13,712 nucleotides of DNA from contig JAJYTK010000006.1 of NCBI GenBank assembly GCA_021793095.1, positions 1 to 13,712 of the forward strand, given 5' to 3'. The stretch is from Pseudomonadota bacterium. Lineage in GTDB: Bacteria > Pseudomonadota > Gammaproteobacteria > Burkholderiales > Burkholderiaceae_B. A program made the translations under genes and the position numbers. The stretch's first letter is position 1; each line of letters opens with the position of its first letter. This document shows, piece by piece, positions 1-6,366 of this stretch. Under the pieces are notes generated by a model. It worked only from the letters and a program-made list of their open reading frames with translations. It searched no databases and was not told where the DNA came from.

Positions 1-1739
1 AGCACGCCACTGACTCCCCCACCCTAGTCAATGTACAGCAGCTAGTTGAAGAATACCTGGACCGCAGTGATTGGCGTGTCAATGCAAACGCCAATCAGGG
101 CTATTCCTTGGGTGGACTCATTCTTAATATGGCCGGCAATGTGACTGCCAACTATTGGTTAAACCATATCTATGATCCAGACATTGGTATCGCCCACCGC
201 GAGGGCGATGTACATATTCATGATCTGGATATGCTTTCGGGCTATTGCGCCGGCTGGTCGTTGCGCAACCTGCTCCAAGAGGGGTTTAACGGCGTTCCCA
301 ATAAGGTCGAGTCTGCGCCCCCCAAACATTTAAGCAGCGCCTTGGGGCAAATGGTTAATTTTTTAGGCACTTTACAGAATGAGTGGGCTGGTGCACAGGC
401 CTTTAGCTCTTTTGATACCTATCTCGCCCCCTTTATTCGCAAAGATCAGATGAACGAAAGCGAGGTGCGACAGTGCATGCAGGAGTTTATTTATAACCTA
501 AATGTCCCTTCGCGCTGGGGCACACAAACCCCTTTTACCAACCTGAGCTTTGATTGGGTGTGTCCTGATGATCTGGCCAATCAACAGCCATTCATCGGGG
601 GTGAGGTTTTGCCCTTTACCTACGGCGAGCTTCAAGCGGAAATGGATCTCATTAATCGCTGCTTTATAGAAATTATGCTCGCTGGCGATGCCAAAGGACG
701 AGTGTTCACCTTTCCTATCCCTACCTATAACATCACCAAAGAATTCGACTGGGAGGGCCCCAATACTGACTTACTCTTTGCCATGACGGCCAAATATGGT
801 CTGCCCTATTTTCAGAATTTTGTGAACTCTGATCTTGAGCCGCATATGGTGCGCTCAATGTGTTGCCGACTGCAATTAGATTTACGCGAGTTACTCAAAC
901 GTGGTAATGGCCTCTTTGGCTCAGCAGAGCAGACCGGCTCCCTAGGCGTAGTGACCATTAATTGTGCCCGTTTAGGCTATCTCTACAAACATGATTTATC
1001 CGCACTCTACGCGCGGATTGACGAGCTGATGGAGATGGCAAAAAATAGCCTTGAAAAAAAACGTACCACCATCTCTGAATTGATGGAACAAGGGCTTTTC
1101 CCCTATACACGTCGTTATCTTGGCAGTCTCCGTAATCATTTTTCAACCATTGGCGTCAATGGGGTCAATGAAATGATCCGCAATTTCACAGACGACGCGC
1201 ACGATATTACGGATGAGCCAGGCATGCAAATGGCCATCGATCTTTTGCATCATATTCGGGCCAAAATGGTCACATTCCAAGAAGAAACAGGCCACCTTTA
1301 TAACCTCGAGGCGACACCCGCCGAGGGAACAACCTATAGATTCGCCAAGCTAGACCGAGCGCGATTTGCCGACATCATACAGGCTGGTACCGCAGAAAAC
1401 CCCTATTACACCAACTCTACTCAGCTACCCGTAGACCACACCACTGATCCTTTTGAGGCCCTGGCCCTACAAGATGAACTGCAGGCACTGTATACCGGGG
1501 GCACCGTGCTACACCTGTACATGCAAGAAGCGCTTTCTAGCGCCCAAGCCTGCAAATTATTGGTTCGTCGTGCCCTGTCAACCTATCGCCTGCCTTATTT
1601 GACGGTCACCCCCACATTTTCCATCTGCCCCAAGCATGGTTATTTGTCAGGACATCATGAGTTTTGCCCGCGCTGTGATGAGGAAATCCTCGCAGCCAAA
1701 CACAGTGCATCGGTTCAATCTGCATCAGCTGTTGATTGA
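1..1739 (+). CDS. nrdD: Anaerobic ribonucleoside-triphosphate reductase, catalytic chain (5' partial; lacks glycyl-radical domain)
   Basis: This is the 3' part of a class III ribonucleotide reductase, which reduces ribonucleoside triphosphates to deoxyribonucleotides without oxygen. The frame is open from position 3, so the true start lies left of the window; the TTG at 108 falls inside conserved sequence (NANQGYSLGGL) and is not a start. About 578 residues are visible. The two expected active-site cysteines are present: GYCAGW (codon 246-248) and TINCARLGY (codon 963-965). A C-terminal zinc-ribbon follows, CPKHGY...CPRC, with cysteine codons at 1626, 1665 and 1674 and a histidine (1635) in place of the usual second cysteine. 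The chain stops about 20 residues after the ribbon, before any RVxGY glycyl-radical motif. In ordinary NrdD that motif is on the same chain; here it is in the next gene. Family assignment is firm. The substrate-specificity region and any ATP-cone lie outside the window. Confidence 0.95.
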   Translation, partial: HATDSPTLVNVQQLVEEYLDRSDWRVNANANQGYSLGGLILNMAGNVTANYWLNHIYDPDIGIAHREGDVHIHDLDMLSGYCAGWSLRNLLQEGFNGVPNKVESAPPKHLSSALGQMVNFLGTLQNEWAGAQAFSSFDTYLAPFIRKDQMNESEVRQCMQEFIYNLNVPSRWGTQTPFTNLSFDWVCPDDLANQQPFIGGEVLPFTYGELQAEMDLINRCFIEIMLAGDAKGRVFTFPIPTYNITKEFDWEGPNTDLLFAMTAKYGLPYFQNFVNSDLEPHMVRSMCCRLQLDLRELLKRGNGLFGSAEQTGSLGVVTINCARLGYLYKHDLSALYARIDELMEMAKNSLEKKRTTISELMEQGLFPYTRRYLGSLRNHFSTIGVNGVNEMIRNFTDDAHDITDEPGMQMAIDLLHHIRAKMVTFQEETGHLYNLEATPAEGTTYRFAKLDRARFADIIQAGTAENPYYTNSTQLPVDHTTDPFEALALQDELQALYTGGTVLHLYMQEALSSAQACKLLVRRALSTYRLPYLTVTPTFSICPKHGYLSGHHEFCPRCDEEILAAKHSASVQSASAVD

Positions 1740-1759
1740 AAAGGGCCGCACTGCCTTTT
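1739..1759 (+). other. Intercistronic hairpin between nrdD and the radical-domain gene
   Basis: AAAAGG(G)C and GCCTTTT can pair as a 6-7 bp stem with one bulged G, starting inside the nrdD stop codon. A short T-rich stretch (1764-1769) follows. It is too weak for a confident terminator but could tune the ratio of the two reductase chains or protect an mRNA end. This is seen only as pairing potential. Confidence 0.3.
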
Positions 1760-1780
1760 AATGACTTTTTAAAATTAATC

Positions 1781-1786
1781 AGGAGA
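1781..1786 (+). promoter_or_regulatory. Ribosome binding site of the radical-domain gene
   Basis: AGGAGA lies with the AGGAG core 5 nt before the ATG at 1791. This near-consensus site shows that the small downstream reading frame is translated on its own and is not merely a remnant behind a broken nrdD. Confidence 0.8.
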
Positions 1787-1790
1787 AATC

Positions 1791-1961
1791 ATGCAAAACA
1801 TCAACCTCAACACTGCCCAATCTACCGCCGCATTAAAAGATGAGGATCGCCAGCGCTGCGAAGTGTGGACACGCGTCATGGGCTACCACCGTCCGACCTC
1901 CTCGTTTAACATCGGCAAAAAAGGTGAATTTAAAGAGCGCGTGCATTTTGTTGAACATTAA
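1791..1961 (+). CDS. Stand-alone glycyl-radical domain of class III ribonucleotide reductase (56 aa)
   Basis: This small gene encodes the part missing from the upstream nrdD product. The protein has a variable N-terminus (about residues 1-18), then RCEVWTRVMGYHRP, in which Gly31 (codon 1881-1883) aligns with the radical-bearing glycine of NrdD, and then a conserved-looking tail SSFNIGKKGEFKERV. In standard NrdD this is the extreme C-terminus, where NrdG abstracts hydrogen from glycine. Here the gene has its own ATG and a strong ribosome binding site. It is in the same frame as nrdD but separated by three in-frame stops (1737 TGA, 1770 TAA, 1776 TAA), so a single sequencing error or frameshift cannot explain the split. 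I infer that the small chain docks onto NrdD much as the GrcA (YfiD) spare domain docks onto pyruvate formate-lyase. I cannot say from here how widespread this arrangement is. Confidence 0.88.
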   Translation: MQNINLNTAQSTAALKDEDRQRCEVWTRVMGYHRPTSSFNIGKKGEFKERVHFVEH

Positions 1962-2036
1962 CCCGCATTAACCCCCTCTTTAAGCCAATGCTTCCCCACC
2001 CCCGCTCATTCACGCTGTAATGACTTTAGCAGCGGT

Positions 2037-2067
2037 TTGGGCGGGGCCTATTTCCCACCACGCCCAA
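2037..2067 (+). other. Hairpin just upstream of nrdG
   Basis: TTGGGCG (2037-2043) pairs with CGCCCAA (2061-2067), and an inner GGG (2044-2046) can pair with CCC (2054-2056). No T-run follows, so it is not a normal terminator. It ends 21 nt before the chosen nrdG start and may act as an mRNA stabiliser or set nrdG expression. The rest of the 1962-2088 gap shows nothing recognisable. Confidence 0.3.
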
Positions 2068-2088
2068 CATAATAAAGGCAGATTTTTG

Positions 2089-2817
2089 ATGCGAACAAAC
2101 ACCACAACCCCACAGCGCACGGCCATACAACTAGGTGGTTTTGTGCCTTTTAGTGCCAGTGATTATCCCAATCACTTGGTCTGCGTTGCTTTTATACAAG
2201 GATGCAACTGGCGCTGCGGCTACTGCCATAATCCACATTTACAATCGCGTCAGCCCCACCCAATGGCCCCTCAGTGGGCGGACATCACTGATTTTTTGCA
2301 ACAACGTCAGGGCTTATTGGATGCAATTGTCTTTAGCGGCGGAGAGCCCACCATGGATCCCGGACTGCCAGCCGCCATTCTCGAAGCTAAATCTATAGGC
2401 TTTAAAATTGGTTTACACACCACCGGAGCCTATCCCAACAGATTCAAGGAAATACTGCCTCATATTGACTGGGTAGGCTTTGATCTAAAAAGCAGTTGGG
2501 CGCATTATCATGATGTTATTTTGCACCAGCAGCCAATAGAGATGGTGCAGCGCAGTTTAGCGCTACTGCTAGACAGTCACTGTGATTATGAAATACGCAG
2601 CACCCTTCATAGCGGGCTACATCAGCCAGAACATTTGTTAGAGATGGCCCAAAACCTCGCCGCCTATGGCGTACAAGACTGGGTGATACAAAACTTTCGC
2701 ACAGATGGCTGTATTGACCCCGAACTGCTCTATGCCCCGCATGAACCGCAGAAGATTTTAAATGAGGACGTATTACAGACCCTGAAGGCCTACGTCCCCA
2801 ATATTCAGATCCGCTAA
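2089..2817 (+). CDS. nrdG: Anaerobic ribonucleotide reductase activating protein (radical SAM)
   Basis: This is the cytosolic radical-SAM activase that uses a [4Fe-4S] cluster and S-adenosylmethionine to install the glycyl radical, here expected on the separate small protein encoded at 1791-1961. The diagnostic cluster motif is GCNWRCGYCHN with Cys39, Cys43 and Cys46, followed by the SAM-contacting SGGEPT motif. Length is 242 aa from the chosen start, in line with the longer NrdG2-type activases and longer than E. coli NrdG. The start at 2089 is preferred because AAAGGCAG lies just upstream and the protein begins shortly before conserved sequence. An earlier in-frame ATG at 2020 has no ribosome binding site and would translate through the hairpin at 2037-2067. 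The gene is 127 bp downstream of the radical-domain gene on the same strand and probably in one operon. Its 3' end faces the flavoprotein gene across 28 bp. Confidence 0.92.
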   Translation: MRTNTTTPQRTAIQLGGFVPFSASDYPNHLVCVAFIQGCNWRCGYCHNPHLQSRQPHPMAPQWADITDFLQQRQGLLDAIVFSGGEPTMDPGLPAAILEAKSIGFKIGLHTTGAYPNRFKEILPHIDWVGFDLKSSWAHYHDVILHQQPIEMVQRSLALLLDSHCDYEIRSTLHSGLHQPEHLLEMAQNLAAYGVQDWVIQNFRTDGCIDPELLYAPHEPQKILNEDVLQTLKAYVPNIQIR

Positions 2818-2845
2818 AGCTTCAAATCCACTAAAGCAATTCAAC

Positions 2846-4021
2846 TCATGAGGCAGCCGCAGAGAAGGACCACTCTTTAAATGGCAAAGCACTGAGCAAA
2901 TATTCGAGCAAATCAGAAACAGAACGAATCGCCGCCCCAAATGGTAGCGGCTCAGAACTACGGAAAAAGAGCCCCCTTTGGACATCCCCTTTTAGCGCAT
3001 AGGCTAACTGTCTGTTGATACAAAACTGCCCCGCCTTGGCCACCCCGTCGCGCAACCCACAAAAACTCAAACAATCCCACCCCTCGGTGCAATCACGCTC
3101 TGTCGCTACAGACTGGAGCTTGTCCTCTTTGTGCAAATAGGCATCCAACCACGGCGTGCGTACCGCCCGTGCTGGGATACCCACCACACTATTAAAAGTC
3201 ACAATATCCTCGGGCTGAGCCTCAACCATGACTTTTTTGAAATTTTCATGAGCATCACACTCTTGGGTCACCGCAAAGGCACTGCCTAACTGCACGGCAC
3301 TGGCCCCTAGGGATAATAACTCTTTGACCTGCTCTGGCTTATGCACGCCGCCGGCAGCAATAATTGGAATGGAATCAGGATCTATTTTTAATTGCTCAAG
3401 TACCGCTCTTACCTCGCGGATCACATGAGCAAAAGCATAAAACTCTGAATGTATTTCCTTGGCATCCGTCACCCCTAGGTGCCCAGCTGCATAATTGGGG
3501 TTTTCAATCACAATGGCGTCTGGCTTGACCTTGTTACGGGCCCATCGACGCAAGACCACGCGCACCCCACGCGCATCAGACAAAATAGGGATTAAGGCCA
3601 CCTCAGGGTAGTCCTTGGTCAAATCGGGCAAATCCAAAGGCAAACCAGCGCCCACCACAATGGCATCGGCCCCACTTTCACATGCCTGGCGAACGTACTC
3701 TGGATAAGGGGTTACCGCCTTCATCACATTGACAGCGATGGCGCCGCGCCCCTGGCTGAGCTCTTTAGCAGCGCGAATTTCACGGTCTAAAGCAATCAGG
3801 TTTTTATGATTAATGTCTTGCTTGCGCTCTTCTTTACCTTTTGGGGTAGATGCAGGGTCCATCAAATCATCGTGATGACGACGCAAGTCCACACTGGAAA
3901 TTGTGCCCATTGCACCATAAGAAGCGACCGTACCTGCCAATCGATGGGCTGAGATCCCAACCCCCATCCCTCCTTGAATGATAGGTAAGAGTTGCTTGTC
4001 CCTGAGATAAAATGAATACAT
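2846..4021 (-). CDS. Nitronate monooxygenase-like FMN oxidoreductase
   Basis: The protein belongs to the nitronate monooxygenase / 2-nitropropane dioxygenase family, FMN-binding TIM-barrel enzymes that detoxify nitronates; the true substrate is not shown. Visible family features are the N-terminal PIIQGGMGVGIS, the AAGHLG segment with the His matching the family's catalytic histidine (His181 from the ATG), and the flavin-phosphate-binding IIAAGGVHKPEQV...GASAVQLGSAF. Near the C-terminus a cysteine cluster, CTEGWDCLSFC...FCI, resembles the Cys-rich tail of related members. Length is 391 aa from the ATG at 4021. That start is preferred over an in-frame TTG at 4033 because GGA sits 7 nt before the ATG in a suitable position. 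The gene stands alone: pyrB upstream has its own terminator (4180-4208). No convincing sigma-70 promoter was found, but a 19-bp palindrome lies at 4148-4166. FabK-like enoyl reductases are the main alternative relatives. Confidence 0.85.
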   Translation of the reverse strand: MYSFYLRDKQLLPIIQGGMGVGISAHRLAGTVASYGAMGTISSVDLRRHHDDLMDPASTPKGKEERKQDINHKNLIALDREIRAAKELSQGRGAIAVNVMKAVTPYPEYVRQACESGADAIVVGAGLPLDLPDLTKDYPEVALIPILSDARGVRVVLRRWARNKVKPDAIVIENPNYAAGHLGVTDAKEIHSEFYAFAHVIREVRAVLEQLKIDPDSIPIIAAGGVHKPEQVKELLSLGASAVQLGSAFAVTQECDAHENFKKVMVEAQPEDIVTFNSVVGIPARAVRTPWLDAYLHKEDKLQSVATERDCTEGWDCLSFCGLRDGVAKAGQFCINRQLAYALKGDVQRGLFFRSSEPLPFGAAIRSVSDLLEYLLSALPFKEWSFSAAAS

Positions 4022-4147
4022 GCTCAAATCCAAATAAAGAAGTGCCTAGATAATCACACGGAAAATACTTCAAGTATGACTGTTTTTATCTGACCGCTCT
4101 TTAACCCATATCAAATAGCTGCCAGAAAAACCGCGCAATGAAATTAA

Positions 4148-4166
4148 GTTGAGTTTTAAACTCAAC
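4148..4166. promoter_or_regulatory. Perfect 19-bp palindrome, candidate operator
   Basis: GTTGAGTTTTAAACTCAAC has 9-bp perfect arms around one central base. It lies between the pyrB terminator and the flavoprotein gene, 127 bp before that gene's ATG. There is no following T-run on either strand, which makes a dimeric-regulator site more likely than a terminator. No regulator gene is adjacent. Confidence 0.4.
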
Positions 4167-4179
4167 ATTCATTTTCTTA

Positions 4180-4208
4180 AAAAAGCGCTCGCAATGCAAG
4201 CGCTTTTT
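4180..4208 (-). terminator. Rho-independent terminator of pyrB
   Basis: AAAAAGCGCT (4180-4189) and AGCGCTTTTT (4199-4208) form a perfect 10-bp stem with a 9-nt loop. Read on the minus strand it ends in a run of six T, 14 bp after the pyrB stop codon. The symmetric A/T flanks mean it could also stop plus-strand transcription. Confidence 0.85.
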
Positions 4209-4222
4209 AACAACAAAATTAA

Positions 4223-5521
4223 TTAATACATACCATGGAATATGGCATCATCTGGCCCAATATGAGATGGTGGGCTCCAAGTCACATCACGCATGGAATG
4301 CTGAACTAAATTTTCTACCCCCATTAATACAGCAAAAATCGCCATCCGAATAGGAATGCCATTATCTGTTTGCCGGAAAATGGCCAAGCGCGGGTCTTTA
4401 TTAAGATCAGTGCTGAGGTCATTGGCCAGTGGTCGACTGTCTCTGGGCAATGGGTGCATGATAATCGTATCCTGATCGCAATATCGATCAACCAGGGCTT
4501 GGGTGATTTGAAAATCAGGACTATAGCCTTGTATGTCCTCGGCCTGTAAGCGCTCTTTCTGCACACGTGTGGCATAGATCACATCTGCCCCTTTGATCCC
4601 CTCATTGAGATCATTGGTCTGCTCGATCACGTGATTGCCCTGTCGGGCCATAGACTCAATGATGTCCGCCGGCATTTCTAATCCGCGAGGCGAGGCCAAG
4701 GTAAATTTTAAACCCCGGTACAACGCTAATAGCTTGACCAGCGAATGCACGGTACGCCCATATTTGAGATCCCCCACCACTGCCACATGGGCCCCATCCA
4801 AAAGCTTGCCCAGGCGGGAGAACTCGGTCAAGATGGTGTATAAATCGAGCAATGCTTGGCTGGGATGCTCGCCCGAGCCGTCCCCGCCGTTGACTACGGG
4901 GATATTGGTAGCGGCTGCAAACTCAGCCACCGAGCCCTGCTCAGGGTGGCGGATGACCATGGCATCTACGTAGCCCCCCATCACTCGGCTCGTATCGTAG
5001 ATAGACTCGCCTTTTGCCATCGAGGAAAAGGTAAACCCTGTGGTATCACACACAGACCCACCTAAACGGCAAAAGGCAGCCCCAAAGCTCACCCGTGTAC
5101 GGGTGCTGGCCTCGAAGAAAAGGTTGCCCAGCACCGCCCCCTCGAGCACGCGCGAGACTTTTTGGCGGCGCGCGATGGGCTGCATGATATCTGCCAAAGA
5201 GAAAAGCTCTTCGACACTATCACGGGTAAATTGCTCCACAGATAGCAACTGGTTTTTGCCATTAATCTCGATGCGATCGCGCAAACTACCGCGTCGTGGG
5301 GCACTGTCTGCATATTTTTCTAGTAATGCCTCATTTTCCACGATCTCGGTCACAAAACGACGCACCACCTCAGGCATTGCCCGATAGTCCAAAGAACTTT
5401 CGGGCAATAGCCATGAATCTAGTGCACGCCTTTTGACCCCAACCCGAGCTGAAAACATATCTCGGGTCAGATTTAATTTGCGCATCGCATCGCGCAAAAA
5501 CACCTGTTGAGCAACCGCCAT
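4223..5521 (-). CDS. pyrB: Aspartate carbamoyltransferase with N-terminal helix-turn-helix-like extension
   Basis: The enzyme joins carbamoyl phosphate and aspartate in the first committed step of pyrimidine synthesis. Catalytic landmarks are all present: STRTR at 139-143, Lys170, MVIRHPEQG with Arg191, GDGSGEHPSQ with His219, VGDLKYGRTVHSL, TRVQKERL and HPLPR. Numbering is shifted by about 86 residues from E. coli PyrB (roughly 310 aa). This protein is 432 aa, with an N-terminal extension of about 90 residues and a C-terminal one of about 25. Residues 8-40 of the extension (LNLTRDMFSARVGVKRRALDSW) have the spacing of an XRE/Cro-type helix-turn-helix: an A-x3-G turn, then a helix ending in Trp. 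DNA binding is inference. The ATG at 5521 has an AAGGATAG ribosome binding site. No pyrI or pyrC is next to it. The lipoprotein gene is 84 bp upstream on the same strand. Confidence 0.92.
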   Translation of the reverse strand: MAVAQQVFLRDAMRKLNLTRDMFSARVGVKRRALDSWLLPESSLDYRAMPEVVRRFVTEIVENEALLEKYADSAPRRGSLRDRIEINGKNQLLSVEQFTRDSVEELFSLADIMQPIARRQKVSRVLEGAVLGNLFFEASTRTRVSFGAAFCRLGGSVCDTTGFTFSSMAKGESIYDTSRVMGGYVDAMVIRHPEQGSVAEFAAATNIPVVNGGDGSGEHPSQALLDLYTILTEFSRLGKLLDGAHVAVVGDLKYGRTVHSLVKLLALYRGLKFTLASPRGLEMPADIIESMARQGNHVIEQTNDLNEGIKGADVIYATRVQKERLQAEDIQGYSPDFQITQALVDRYCDQDTIIMHPLPRDSRPLANDLSTDLNKDPRLAIFRQTDNGIPIRMAIFAVLMGVENLVQHSMRDVTWSPPSHIGPDDAIFHGMY

Positions 5522-5544
5522 AATTCTATCCTTAAGCTACTAAA

Positions 5545-5575
5545 AATATACGCAATGCGTACATTTTAACGCCAA
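5545..5575 (-). promoter_or_regulatory. Candidate pyrB promoter with overlapping palindrome
   Basis: On the minus strand a TATATT (-10, 5545-5550) follows TTGGCG (-35, 5570-5575) with a long 19-bp spacer, so the promoter is only moderately convincing. A perfect palindrome TACGCA-A-TGCGTA (5549-5561) overlaps the -10 and fills much of the spacer, a classical repressor-site position. The predicted transcript would start about 17 nt before the pyrB ATG. Confidence 0.4.
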
Positions 5576-5605
5576 TCAGAGGATTTTGATACAGGGCGTT
5601 TGCGC

Positions 5606-6253
5606 TTAAGGTTGGACCTGTGGTTGGGGTTGTGATTGAGGTTGTTGCTCTTCGCTATAAGGCGTTGCCCGACCATCATCGCCTGCAATAATTTCTGCAG
5701 CGGTTTGAGCATTTTCTACCGAGCCGACCATGAATACCAATTGACCATTTGTTAAAGGCTCAGAATAACGGGGCACCGCTAACAACGTACCATCCACAGC
5801 CAACGCCAAACGACGATCAGGATTTTCTGTGGTGATATTTTCTAAACGCTGACGTGCTGTATCCGTCAGCATCAATGCCAGCAACCCCTCTCCACTATCC
5901 GATGAGTAAGTTTCTACAGACATTAAGTCATCACGGGTGAAACTAGGCTCGGGTTGTAGGTATAATGTGGTTTCTTCGTCGAGTGTCACCTCTGCCCAAC
6001 CATCTACTGGTTCAAAATCAGCTAAAAACACCATCATTGGGCTGTATTCAACCTCTTGATCGGTGGCTTCGGTACCCTGTCCTGTGCGGGCCCCGGGCTC
6101 AACCGGCGCTGTGGTCGCAGATTGCTCTTGCTCGGTTGTCTCAGCGGGTGCATCCTCAGCTGGGGTAGCATCATGGGGTGTTGTTTGGCACGCCATCAAC
6201 GTCAATACACTAAAGGCCGCCAAACTGCGGCCCAAACCCTTGGCAATTTTCAT
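5606..6253 (-). CDS. Lipoprotein with SecD P1-head-like domain
   Basis: The 215-aa protein starts with a lipoprotein signal, a basic N-terminus, a hydrophobic stretch and the lipobox LMAC with Cys22. Gln follows the cysteine, which by the +2 rule suggests outer-membrane sorting. Residues about 24-68 are a low-complexity Ala/Glu/Thr linker. Residues about 95-190 (YLQPEPSFTRDDL, the segment ending LALAVDGTLLAVPRYSEPL, NGQLVFMVGS) resemble the periplasmic head of the SecD P1 domain, where similar sequence follows the pattern of a transferred acceptor, GRRLAIVLDG and a proline-rich strand. The C-terminus is a Pro/Gln tail (199-215). There are no SecD membrane segments, so it is not the translocase subunit itself. 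The ATG at 6253 has GAGGAT 9 nt upstream. It precedes pyrB on the same strand without a visible terminator. Function is unknown; the SecD relation comes from pattern recognition and needs a profile search. Confidence 0.72.
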   Translation of the reverse strand: MKIAKGLGRSLAAFSVLTLMACQTTPHDATPAEDAPAETTEQEQSATTAPVEPGARTGQGTEATDQEVEYSPMMVFLADFEPVDGWAEVTLDEETTLYLQPEPSFTRDDLMSVETYSSDSGEGLLALMLTDTARQRLENITTENPDRRLALAVDGTLLAVPRYSEPLTNGQLVFMVGSVENAQTAAEIIAGDDGRATPYSEEQQPQSQPQPQVQP

Positions 6254-6366
6254 AATGTGATCCTCATCCTGAACACAACGATGACTGGACCCAATAGGTC
6301 CTGTGAAATAACCATTTCAGTTTAACAGCTCTGGCCAAAAAACACTCTTAAGCAACTTAAAGAAAT

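Noticed and set aside
108..110. TTG codon as the start of nrdD
   Set aside because: The frame is open upstream to the window edge and encodes conserved NrdD sequence there, so the gene is simply cut by the window.
1737..1790. nrdD broken by a single frameshift or nonsense error
   Set aside because: Both parts are in the same frame but three stop codons lie between them and the second part has its own consensus ribosome binding site; one error cannot produce this.
2020..2088. Longer nrdG starting at ATG 2020
   Set aside because: No ribosome binding site, a hairpin in the added segment and no family similarity; the ATG at 2089 has a site and suits family length.
2818..2845. Terminator between the convergent nrdG and flavoprotein genes
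   Set aside because: The 28-bp gap has no inverted repeat with a T-run on either strand.
4022..4033. TTG start at 4033 for the nitronate monooxygenase gene
   Set aside because: It adds only four residues, and the ATG at 4021 has better-placed ribosome binding sequence.
4635..5387. Long open frames on the plus strand opposite pyrB
   Set aside because: They are antisense to a highly conserved enzyme, lack ribosome binding sites and show no recognisable domain; they are by-products of its codon use.
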